Notes under the pieces: model-generated
Told to the model about the DNA's origin: nothing
Databases searched by the model: none
The model's input: the letters and a program-made list of their open reading frames with translations, nothing else
In this document: positions 20,001-26,700 of the stretch, one piece after another
How the letters are laid out: each line of letters begins with the position of its first letter
How positions within the stretch are numbered: position 1 is the stretch's first letter
Assembly: GCF_004684095.1 (NCBI RefSeq)
Contig: NZ_SRII01000007.1
Span: 186,001-250,000 of the forward strand
Direction: 5' to 3'
Source: Hymenobacter sp. UV11
Lineage (GTDB): Bacteria > Bacteroidota > Bacteroidia > Cytophagales > Hymenobacteraceae
DNA length: 64,000 nt
Translations under genes and position numbers: made by a program

Positions 20001-22157
20001 GTTGTTGAAGTAGCCCGAATAGTAATCAGCCGACAATCCGCTGTAAACGGCGGCGCTGTTGAAGTACGAAGGGCCACAGTCCGTGGTATTCTGAAACGGC
20101 AGGCTGAGCGTCGCCGCGTCGGGATTAGGGTTCAGGCCCTGCGCGGTGGCGGTGGCAATGTTGCTGGTTAGCGTGGCCGTAGCGGCTGTGGCCGGGGCCG
20201 TGAAGCTGAATTGCAGCGAAGCGGTGGCGCCGGCGGCCAGTGTTGTCAGCGTCCCAAAGTCGATGACGCGGGTGCTGCTGGTGTACGTGGCTCCTGCGGG
20301 CAGCGCCGAAACCTGCGTCGCCGTCAGGGTGCCCCCCGCGGGCAGCGTGACCGTGCGCGTCACGGCGGCCGCTATGTCGGGGCCGCCGTTGGTAAAGGTG
20401 ACGGTGAAAGGCCCCGCAACGCCCCCCACCACCGTGGCCGCAGTGGGCCCGCTCAGGGTGGTGGTGGCATCGGCCACGATGGCGCATTGGTCGGGCTGCG
20501 CCGCAATGGTCGTGGTGCCGGCCGCGCCGGCGGTAGTCCCGTTGGGCGGAAATTCGGTTAGCGACGCGGAGATGCTGATGCCATTGGCCCCCGCAGCTAC
20601 GGTGAGCGTGGGCACCGCTACGGCGCTGCTGATGTAGCCGCCGCCACCGCCGCCGCCGCCGCCTTCTGCCTCGTTATCGGTGGCACTGTTGGTGGTGCCG
20701 CCCGTGCCGCCGGTGGCCGAAACCGTTGCCCCGGCAGCAATGGTGCCCGAGATGTTCAGGCCAATCGCGCCGCCGCCGCCGCCGCCGCCGGCCGCATCGT
20801 TGGAGCCTGCATTGGCCGCTGCTGCCCCGTTGGCTTGCAGGCTGGCGCTGCTGCCGTCCAGGTTACCGCCCGATAGCAGGTAAATCAGGCCGCCGCCGTT
20901 AGCCCCGGCCGAGCCTACGCCGTTGTTCTCATCGCCAGCCCCGCCGCCGCCGCCAAAAAACAGGCGGTTCGTTGCGTCCAGCGGCCGGCCTCCGAAGCCG
21001 CCCTGGTTGAGGCGGTTGTCGCCACCCCAGGCGGCGCTGCCAGGGCCGACGGTGCCGGCATCCTGATTGGTGACGGAGTAGGTATAGCCACCCCGGCCCC
21101 CACCCGATGAGGTGGAGGTTGCAAAGCTCGCTGCTTCCAGGTTCCAGGCGTTATCGTAGGCGTTGCCAGGGCCCCGGTTGGGGTTGCCGGTGCCGGTCCA
21201 GGAGCCGGTGCCACCGTTGGCCCCACCGCCGCCGCCGGCGTTGTGGGTATTGCCGCCGCCGCCGCCGTTGGCTGGGGCTCCGCGCCCGTAGCGGCCGGTC
21301 AGCCCGTCGTAGGTAGTACTACTACCCGCGATGGATTCGCCCTTCTCCGCGCCCAGCAACGCCGAAGTGGAGGCGTAGCCCGTGCCGCCATTCGGGAAAG
21401 TGGATTGGTTGTGGATGGCCCCGCCCCGGAAGCCCAGGCCGCTCACGTTGATGGCGGCCCCGGTACTCAGCGTGGTGGTGCCCTGCACTTCGAGGGCCAC
21501 GATACCGCCCCTGGCGCCGTTCCAGGCAGAGGCCACAATGCTGGTGTTCGCGTTGAGCGTGAGCGTGGTATAGCGCGGCACCCGCACTACCTGCACATTG
21601 CCGGTAGCCGTGTAGCTGTTGTTCAGCCCGCATTGCAAGGTGACGGTGGTGCCGTTGGGCACCGTTCTCACTTCTGCCAGCTCGTAGCGGCCCGCGTTGT
21701 TGTAGGCCGTTACGGCCCCGTAGGCGCTGCTGCCAACGGCCGTGTTGATGGTGGCCCCCTGCATCTGAATGAGCATGAGCAAGTCGCCGGCCGCCAGGCT
21801 GCCCGTGAAGGCCGAACCCGTGAGCGTGCTGCTACTCACCGTGATGGTGGCGGCCCCGGCCGCCGCATCCGCCGTGAGGGAAGTATACACGTTGACGATA
21901 GTGCCGGCAGCTGTGATGACGCCGGGGCCGTTTTTGCCTTGTTGGGCCCAGGCCGGCAAGCTGCTCAGCACCAGTAAAAACAAGCATAACCCAACGACGG
22001 CCCGGTTGCTACCCCCCAGCAACGCCCGCGGGTGACCGTCGACATCGCCGGGTTGGGTCCGCGAGCCGGCCAGAAACACCACGCAGTGGTTCACCAGGCG
22101 GGCGCAACGGCTGCTGATGCACGCGAGCTCGTTAAGGTTTTGTGGATAATTAATCAT
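11058..22157 (-). CDS. Giant secreted DUF11-repeat protein with type IX sorting domain
   Basis: The 3699-residue protein has a hydrophobic signal core at about residues 51-71 ending in PAWAQQ, after an unusually long N-region. The layout, by rough residue number, is: glycine-rich module A (75-555), DUF11 repeat (560-686), PA14-like domain (706-866, SADYYSGYFNN), cadherin-like domains (873-1090), a linker domain with GAGEGQANN (1090-1290), DUF11 (1293-1410), cadherin-like (1410-1525), DUF11 (1530-1650), glycine-rich module B (1656-2146), about nine DUF11 repeats (2146-3306, ADVAT and NNGP signatures), cadherin-like domains (3303-3520), an FN3-like domain (3524-3625) and a type A sorting domain (PNPAHTYT through KHLLKQ). 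It is expected to be exported by Sec and the type IX system and held at the cell surface, probably as an adhesin. The start ATG is at 22157; the hydrophobic core begins some 50 residues later, so a later non-ATG start is possible. Confidence 0.9.
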   Translation of the reverse strand: MINYPQNLNELACISSRCARLVNHCVVFLAGSRTQPGDVDGHPRALLGGSNRAVVGLCLFLLVLSSLPAWAQQGKNGPGVITAAGTIVNVYTSLTADAAAGAATITVSSSTLTGSAFTGSLAAGDLLMLIQMQGATINTAVGSSAYGAVTAYNNAGRYELAEVRTVPNGTTVTLQCGLNNSYTATGNVQVVRVPRYTTLTLNANTSIVASAWNGARGGIVALEVQGTTTLSTGAAINVSGLGFRGGAIHNQSTFPNGGTGYASTSALLGAEKGESIAGSSTTYDGLTGRYGRGAPANGGGGGNTHNAGGGGGANGGTGSWTGTGNPNRGPGNAYDNAWNLEAASFATSTSSGGGRGGYTYSVTNQDAGTVGPGSAAWGGDNRLNQGGFGGRPLDATNRLFFGGGGGAGDENNGVGSAGANGGGLIYLLSGGNLDGSSASLQANGAAAANAGSNDAAGGGGGGGAIGLNISGTIAAGATVSATGGTGGTTNSATDNEAEGGGGGGGGGYISSAVAVPTLTVAAGANGISISASLTEFPPNGTTAGAAGTTTIAAQPDQCAIVADATTTLSGPTAATVVGGVAGPFTVTFTNGGPDIAAAVTRTVTLPAGGTLTATQVSALPAGATYTSSTRVIDFGTLTTLAAGATASLQFSFTAPATAATATLTSNIATATAQGLNPNPDAATLSLPFQNTTDCGPSYFNSAAVYSGLSADYYSGYFNNNKNYFTMNAAKLKRLEANVNYTTNTDFGDLTTSGAANSTAPVNQTFSALYRGSLSIATAGLYTFYLTVDNLANLFLDGAALAYTSSPALASATSGSVSVAVNLSAGPHNLAILYGANGATSLLKLEYANAAAGIARQVIPSTVLCAGLSNLPPIAVAPTPAPVVPANAGPTSLPALAGTDQDGSVVQYAVSLPTAAQGVLYVNGQVLNASNFPGLLLTAAQATQLSFAPTSAFVGPVSFTFYAIDDAAPAGQYSNDFATYSLTVGTVVAYARTAQIMLNTYGNTLLAVPLAAAGATGTISSYKVTVLPPAGAGVLRLGGTAVTTTTVIAAASVGSLTFDPAPGYFGTAVFQYTAQDNNNAVSAAVTYGIPVAKATCGAGEGQANNLTFFSRTVGEDWRATQTATVGGVTVTANPVGSPYAAAAGTTNSLTIEDLATKPGKGLAWTEDYSSSAAATASVTFTFSQPVANFSLTASSIDAGTGVIDQLLIQGYDASNNLVAIPSTNAATGATSSYSNNTFTGTATDAGLASNNVLATFPAAISRLVLTYRNVTTQANPAVQTLVFPAFAWCAQSDVQITLAGPARAQASSTVTYTVTTLNVGNDQVNTITPTVQLPTGLNNVTGGGVSYNSVTGVLTMPVISNLAVGASVVQLITYRMPTTGAVTATASFASTADDPVASNNTSTITTAQNRAPVASDVTNAPAILSSTTSQTALASFNASDPDASAGNTTLISYTIVSLPTAAQGTLYVNGIAATLGQVITVPTSATAAVPGYQLSFVPNGTFAGSASFTYKATDDTNTASNTATYFVPVTAGADLVSIVGGTPTGVQGQTKGYSVTTTNNGPATATGVVPTLTLSSKPPFSSVTVTNGSYDPGTGVVTFTTLPSLTSGTSVVNNITLVAQLAPPSFTLTAANTAATADPAPANNNGSAPAAVLTVTIAGIGPAGVPSACATPGRDGSPTLTASPNTYFPATNQTLAVGATALVVGPGVGPVPIVAGDLLLVIQMQGADIDFSNTDAYGDGVAGGLATSNLSNANFTAGLYEYVVAAAAVPLGGGPVTITTGLKNSYQNADATAGAGQRRFQVVRIPQYDNLTVSGTVAPSAWDGSTGGILALDVTGQLTFAAGARLDASGKGFRGGAGQQLNGITGVTGTDYRNLAPATGTTTVGAHGMKGEGTAGTPRYVNTGTALLDTGVEGYPSGSAARGAPGNAGGGGTDATSTNNQNSGGGGGGNGARGGRGGNTFSSNLAVGGEPGAGFLAPSTSRLILGGGGGAGSTNGGSGTVGHTGYASSGAAGGGILLVRTGSVAGSGTLLANGAAASNAVVADGSGGGGAGGSILLTANNTGSLNTLSLTASGGNGGSNSAAAAEGPGGGGGGGIILSNAATASAVVANGAFGTSAGSAYGAAAGLPGIANNQINNSIAGSSAGISCNIDVTAVLTAPAQATAAQTVNVAAVFANNGGAAASGVTRTVTLSSGSNTAGNIVTNVVAPGSTSITPDALTGDVTIVYPGVSPLSAGGSSQFNLSYTAPGTTSVVATAHITTTSGESVTTNNTSVATTAITGYADVVGVIFGLGTSTTGRPSGTYGALFANNGPAAALNVTRTVTLPAGSTLTPTQLTALTAQGATYNSGTLLIDFGNLATLNNRDVSVFRFTYTASDMGGSTAIVSRITTTSQQDALGGTGAPTAPDTFSFPILNNSAADVATDGITASVSTAVPGQQVSFDLAFRNNGPGDAINALRSAQLTPGLSVVSISGGGVYDILTGIVAYPPLSTLANGGTAPSTITFLAPAIGPVSISGSMTTGAGSISSGIFGNNEANATIAVTPVADVATGISGPATSAVGNLVTYALITANNGPSAAANVVQTAQLPTGLAPAGVFASSQGSYNTATGVVTFPAVAVLASAAMRHNTVSFSMPASGFTATAGVSTTTSESGATANNTAATGATSAVAVAPTDPRANVYNTLGISDKNVAPGALVTLTVVTGNKGPGLAQNVGQQLSLRPGLSIASGDISGGGTYNASTGIVTFPALASLASGSTATNTVTLTAPAAGPLVATASTTAATADPVPADNLATRNVDISSQADVATLLIGPEVASATQVTTFTVNTSNNGPVPATNVVQTVSIPAGFAPAAVTTTGGGSYAPATGFITWPAVATLAVGEQRTYSYSYVAPAFPSTDANNPRVVVSQATVTSSTPDATTTNNSSVVKTLIKWNADVAIAITGPASGMVGSPLVFTVSTTNNGPAPAATVNTSVRVTTGLNVVASGGGVYNINTGIVTFPAITNQAVGVTGVVTNTITIISPERPIIGASAAADIPTGTNDINLTNNAVTFVLPLSPITPVQTDFQVTLVANRTAQQAGQPVVLTLTATNANATGTAADMQAQLSLPGGMSGVVVSGGGTYDAASGAVTFPVAASQPANSTLTYTVTVNNPGNDPLVATAAINGNFSDAQPANNTQVVSVSINPVADVATRVAGPATALPGGLTLYAVTTLNNGPSPASAVVQTVQLPTGLGAVAVSGGGTYDAVSGLVTFPTIATQAVGQAGTVTNTLAFLFPTTASAVVGTVGSGTAEGAGTTSDNTATLTTTLTNQVPLANTVNNLLQTPEGNTAGPLVLTALKGFDADGSLASFTITTLPAPTAGVLALQGAAVMAGQVVSNGNAANLTFDPAGTFVGNAFFTFTATDNQGAVAAPAFYTIAVGQDIDAVYTSTPVKGGLTQYQDGDIIANVFDANSGSYDAALAITDNGVRTATAAGPLPDGLELDPTTGQVRVLDRSLLVAGTYPVSLTTVDANGGVTTQAVSLLIGDNPLPVGLTRFEVKAAGTDAQLSWATAQELDNAGFQVERSLDGSHFVRLRFVPGAGTTTLAHQYTYVDAGVGQQHSGAVYYRLQQLDFNGNATYSPVRTLVFAPEVPSLYPNPAHTYTTLNLTSLPPATYAVTMLDMTGRVVQAYALDGGKAHELALDYLASGAYLVIIRGDGLKIIKHLLKQ
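15867..15900. repeat. GCC trinucleotide tract inside the giant gene
   Basis: A run of GCC/CCG triplets encodes a poly-glycine stretch in module B of the minus-strand giant protein. Similar tracts occur near 20640-20670 and 20769-20795 in module A. Length change by slippage in units of three would keep the frame. Confidence 0.6.
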
Positions 22158-22719
22158 ATAAATTAATTTATATAAAGAACGCTTGTAAAGGGAAGGAAAT
22201 ATCAGCTTTTAAGTCAACTATACTGATGATTGTCAGTATGCTATCAATGAAAAATCTTTCTGCTGCCAGTAGGTTAAGAATTGTTTTCGAACTGGACCCA
22301 GGCTGCTACAAAAGTTGCCTTTTCTGCGGCCCCTTTCTCACCAAAGCCCTACCCTAGATGCGGGTGTTGCCCTAGCCCGGCGCGGGCCCCGCTGGGCTAG
22401 GGTAGGGCACTTGAACTGTTTTGCGCCAGCGCTGCTTGTTTGAGTGCGCAGCTCATTGAAAATCAATTCGCCAGGCGTTTCAGCTCTTGCTATCTGTTAG
22501 CTTTGGGGCGGTAGGCCGCTCCCAGGCGGGCAAAGACGGCGGTTACCACGCATTGGGTAGGGGGCCGCTTGGAAGCGGCCGGCTTTTCTACTACTATTTT
22601 GGAACGCGCTGCCCATGCGCTCGGTCACCGCAGCCGAGCGCACGGGCAACGTCTACAAGGCTAGATTTAGCAGCTAAAGCGGTGCTGGGTTGAAACTGAA
22701 TTACCTATCAAGCACGCGT
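22158..22719. other. Divergent intergenic region with nested hairpins
   Basis: The gap separates the leftward giant gene from the rightward LuxR-type regulator. The first 100 bases beyond the giant gene are AT-rich (TTTATATAAATT-like) and should carry its promoter. Hairpin arms GCCCTACCCTAG (22346-22357) and CTAGGGTAGGGC (22397-22408) enclose a second possible stem. Two smaller hairpins lie at 22563-22580 (GGCCGCTT/AAGCGGCC, followed by a T-rich run) and 22616-22642 (TGCGCTCGG/CCGAGCGCA). No gene is supported. Confidence 0.5.
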
Positions 22720-23352
22720 ATGAAAACGTTAACCCTGGCTATTGTGGACGACGACGGAATACTGGTCAAAGTCCTCCAGACCTATTTCAGGCAGCAGCCC
22801 GAAATCCGCGTGGTGCTGGTAGCTGGCAGCGTCGAAGACCTGCTGGCCGAGCTCAAAGAAGTGCCTGTGCCGCAGGTATTGCTGCTCGATATTGGGCTGC
22901 CCGGCATCAGTGGCACCGAGGCCCTACCCCTGCTAAAAGCAAAGTATCCGACGATGGACGTCATCATGCTCACTGGCTACGAGGATGTGGAGCACGTTTA
23001 CCAGGCCTTGTGCTGCGGGGCCACCGGCTACCTGAACAAGGCTACCCCCCTGGCCCAGCTCAAAGAAGCAGTACTGGAGGTGGCGCGCGGCGGCACCCCC
23101 ATGAGCCGCGGCGTGAGCCGCAAAGCCTTGGCTCACTTCCGCCCCACGCCCACTACGCATACCGGCTTGCTCACGCCGCGCGAGGGCCAGGTGCTGCAAG
23201 GCATCGTAGACGGGCTCAGCGACAAGGAAATTTCCCTGCGGCTTGCCCTTTCTACCCTCACCATTCGCACCCACGTCAAGCACGTGTACCGAAAGATGCA
23301 GGTAAACAGCCGCACGCAGCTGCTCAGTCAGCACTTGCGCGGCACTATTTAG
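22720..23352 (+). CDS. NarL/LuxR-family response regulator
   Basis: This 210-residue regulator has an N-terminal receiver (acidic VDDDG at 9-13, phosphoacceptor Asp57 in LLDIGLPGISG, switch region MLTGYEDVE, conserved Lys in LNKATPL) and a C-terminal LuxR helix-turn-helix (about 146-205; LTPREGQVLQGIVDGLSDKEIS, with TIRTHVKHVYRKM). The ATG at 22720 places the first strand (LTLAIVDDD) correctly; a TTG ten codons upstream is less likely. The gene stands alone between the two giant type IX cargo genes, both transcribed leftward, and no kinase is adjacent. A role in controlling these surface proteins is possible from position only. Confidence 0.9.
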   Translation: MKTLTLAIVDDDGILVKVLQTYFRQQPEIRVVLVAGSVEDLLAELKEVPVPQVLLLDIGLPGISGTEALPLLKAKYPTMDVIMLTGYEDVEHVYQALCCGATGYLNKATPLAQLKEAVLEVARGGTPMSRGVSRKALAHFRPTPTTHTGLLTPREGQVLQGIVDGLSDKEISLRLALSTLTIRTHVKHVYRKMQVNSRTQLLSQHLRGTI

Positions 23353-23713
23353 CAGGCGCCGACCCATTCGCTTAGCGGCCTGCTTACCAGGCTCGGACCT
23401 GGCTGAGCGCCGGCGCGGGGTTCCCGCCTTGCGGCTAGCTTTCGCAGTGATGTCACCGCCTACCCCCGCCACGGAGCTACTACCGACCCGGTGAGTTTCC
23501 TTACGGGAGTAAGCCGATTAGCAGGAGAAGTAACGCTCGAAAAGGTGTGCCTTGCCAAGCTTGCCCTCAAGCTGCCAGATTACGTTTTGGACTGACCTTC
23601 GCGTAAGGGTATTTTACACTAAAAAATGTGCGGCCGCCCATAAAGCCGCCCGCTGCCGCCACGGGCATCAGGCTGACTGCGTGGCGGTAGCGCCCGGCAA
23701 TGTGCGTGCGCGG
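23353..23713. other. Convergent intergenic region
   Basis: These 361 bases between the LuxR-type regulator and the 1822-aa gene contain one CTACCCCC word near 23459. I see no clear strong hairpin and no coding frame with domain character. Confidence 0.4.
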
Positions 23714-26700
23714 CTATTGCTTCAGCAGCTTGCAGGTGCCCGCCAGCCCGCCATCGGCATTGCGGATGTGGACCAGGTACAGGCCCGTGGCCCAGCCGCT
23801 CACGTCCAGCGGCTGGTCGGGGCCGGTGGCGGGGCCGGCGTAGACCAGGCGGCCATCATTGCCATATACATGCAGGGTCTGGCCGGCGCGCAGCCCTGGC
23901 AGGTGCACGGTGCTGGTGGCCGGGTTGGGTGCCAGCGCCACCGGGCCACCAGCTCCGCAGGCAACGGTGAGGGTAGCCACCGGGCTGTAGGTGCTCGTCT
24001 GGTCCTGGTCCATTAGCTTGAGGCGGTAGTAGTTCAGTCCCTCGCCTGGCTGCTGGTCGAGGTAGCTGTAGGTGCCGCCGCCAGCACTGTTGCGGCTTGC
24101 GATGGTGGCTAGGGGCACAAACGAGCGGCCGTCGGCGCTGCGCTCTACCTCAAACCGGTCGCTCTGCGCTTCGCTGGCCGTGGCCCAGTCGAGGCGCACG
24201 CCGCAGGTACCGCCGGCCGTGGCCCGAAAGCTGGTGAGCACCACGGGCAGCGGGGCCGTAGCCTGGCCCACGCCAAACTGGCTGAAGCTGCTGAGGCCCA
24301 GGCGCAGGGCGTAGCCGGCAGCTAGCAGGCGCCCGAGGCCACCCACGGGGCTGAGGACGCCGCCGGCGGCGGCCCAATCGGCCGCGTCGGTGCTGGCATC
24401 GGGGCGCTTGAGAATAGCAAAATAGTTATCGGCCAGGCTGCTGAAGGGTAGCAGGCTCACTTTGGCGTCGTAGGTACCGGCGCTGGGCTGGGCGCTGGGC
24501 GTTAGCGTCCAGACCCCAGCGCTGTGAATGGCGTGGTAGCTGAGGCTGGTGCCCGGCTCCTGGTAGTTGAGGTTGGTATCGGTGCCGGGCTTAGGGCCAA
24601 ACCTGGCGTCGATGGTGCCGAAGCCCGTGCCGCGCAGGTTGTGGTCAACCAGCTCATAGAGGGCATATTGGCTGGCCGTGCCCACTGGAAAGGCATACGT
24701 GCCCGCCACATTGCTGGCGATGGCCCGCCGCAGGGTGCCCACCACGTAGCTGCGGGCGCTGTAGCCGCTGAGGCTGGCGGCACTGCCGTTGGTGTGCACC
24801 CATTTGTTGGCGCCCGTCGTGACGGTGCCCGCCGTGAGCACGAGGTTGCCGCTGGTACTGGCGTCGGTGGCCAGGGCCAGGCCAGCGGTGTTGCTCACCA
24901 CCACGCTGCCAAAATTGCCCGCCGTCAAGGTCTGGGCGCTGCTGCCCTGGAAGGTTACCTGGCTGGCGGGGTCGGCGGTTACGGTGCCGTTGTTCACCCA
25001 GTCGCCGGCTACGGCCAGCTGGCCGCTGCTGCCCAGCGTGAAAGTGGCCCCGGCCGGAGTGGTGAGCGTATGCACGGCCGCCCCGGCCCCGTTCAGGGTG
25101 GGTTGCACGGGTACGCTGGCCGTCAGGCTGTTGCCCAGGCTCACCGAGGTGGCGTTGGGGTTAATCGCAACGTCGGTGGTGCTGGTGGGCACCGCCCCGC
25201 TGGCCCAGTTGTGGCAGTCGAGCCAGTTGCCGTCGGCCACGGCGCTGTTGCCGCTCCAGGTGCCATGCGGGCCGGCCAGAATGGCATCGGTCACGACGGG
25301 AAACGTGCTCAGGTCGGTGGTACTGGTGGCCCCGCAGCCACTAGTGGCCGACGTAGCTAGCGTGATAACCTGGTACTGCGTGGTGGCGCTGCTGCTCGCG
25401 ATGGGGTAGTAATAGGGGGTAGCCAGGGCGCTCACGTCTTCGTAGGTGCCGGCCGTGAGGTTGGCCACGCGCAGCGTGAGCGGGTACTGCGCCGTAGCCA
25501 GCGACAGGCCACTCACGTTGTTGGTGCCGTCGTAGGCCGTGAAGTCGATGCGCAGAAAGTGCGGGCCCTCGGCGGGGCAGGTAGTGCGGTTGGCGTAGCT
25601 GGCCCGGGGCAGGAAGCCGAAGCTCCAGCCGGGGTTATTGCCCTGGTTGTTGGCCCCGTTGCGGCCGGCCTCGAAGTAGGCTCCGCCCGTGGCGCGGCTA
25701 TCGCGGATGTAGGTGTAGTCGGCGCAAATGCCACCCGCGGCCTTGGTCCAGGTGAAGAGGCTGCCGTTGACGGCGCTTTGCAGCGTGACGGGGTTGTTGC
25801 TCAGGCCCACCGATACCAGCGTGGCGCTGGGGCCAAACGTGGTAGTGGTGCCGGGCGTGAACACGTAGGCCCGGCCAGCCGCAAAGGTTAGCGTGCCATC
25901 AATAGTGTTGCTGCCCAATATGTTAGCCGAGCCGGCCAGCTGGAGGTTATGAAACGTATTGTTACTGCTGAGCGTGAGCGCGCTCAGGGGGCTGTTCAGC
26001 ACCACATCGTTGTAAGGCTGGCCGGCCCCGTTGAAGGCGTTGGAGTTCACGGTGAGCAGCGAGGTGCCCGGCGTTACGGTCAGGCCTGTGGTGCTAGGCG
26101 CATTCCAGGCCCCATTGATGGTGAGCTGGGAAGCCCCAAGCCGCAGGGCCTTGGCCGTGCTGGTGGAGGTAGCGTAGGAAAGCGCGCTGATGGTTTGGTC
26201 GTTGGTGGTGAAGGTGCCGGCTGTGTGCGCAATGCCGGCGATGCTGGCAAAGTTGTCGGCCAGCGTTACGCCGCCACTGGGCACGTTGAGCGTGAGCGTA
26301 CCCGTCAGCAGCTGCCCGGCGCTGGTGAGGGTGCTGGCCGTGCCGGGCCCCAGGAGGGAGAGCCCCCCGGCCAGGGCAACGGTCATGCTGGGGGTAGGGG
26401 CCCAGGTTACGGAGCCGTACACGCCCAGCTGGCTGCCGAGTATGCTGCTCAGGGTCATGCCGTTGGTGGCCGCGCTGCAATCAAGGCTGCGGCAGTTGGC
26501 CGAGGCCAGGTCGATGGTCAGCGTCTGCCCCGTAGCTGGGCACGAGCTGGCATCCACCACCACGTTATCGATGAGCGAGGGGCTGCACTCGCCGGCGGCC
26601 CCGCCGCTGCTCAGGCTCCAGTGCGCCGCATTGCTCCAGCTGCCGGTGCCGCCTACCCAGTACAGGGTGCGCGCCGGGAGGCCGCCGGTAATAGTGATTC

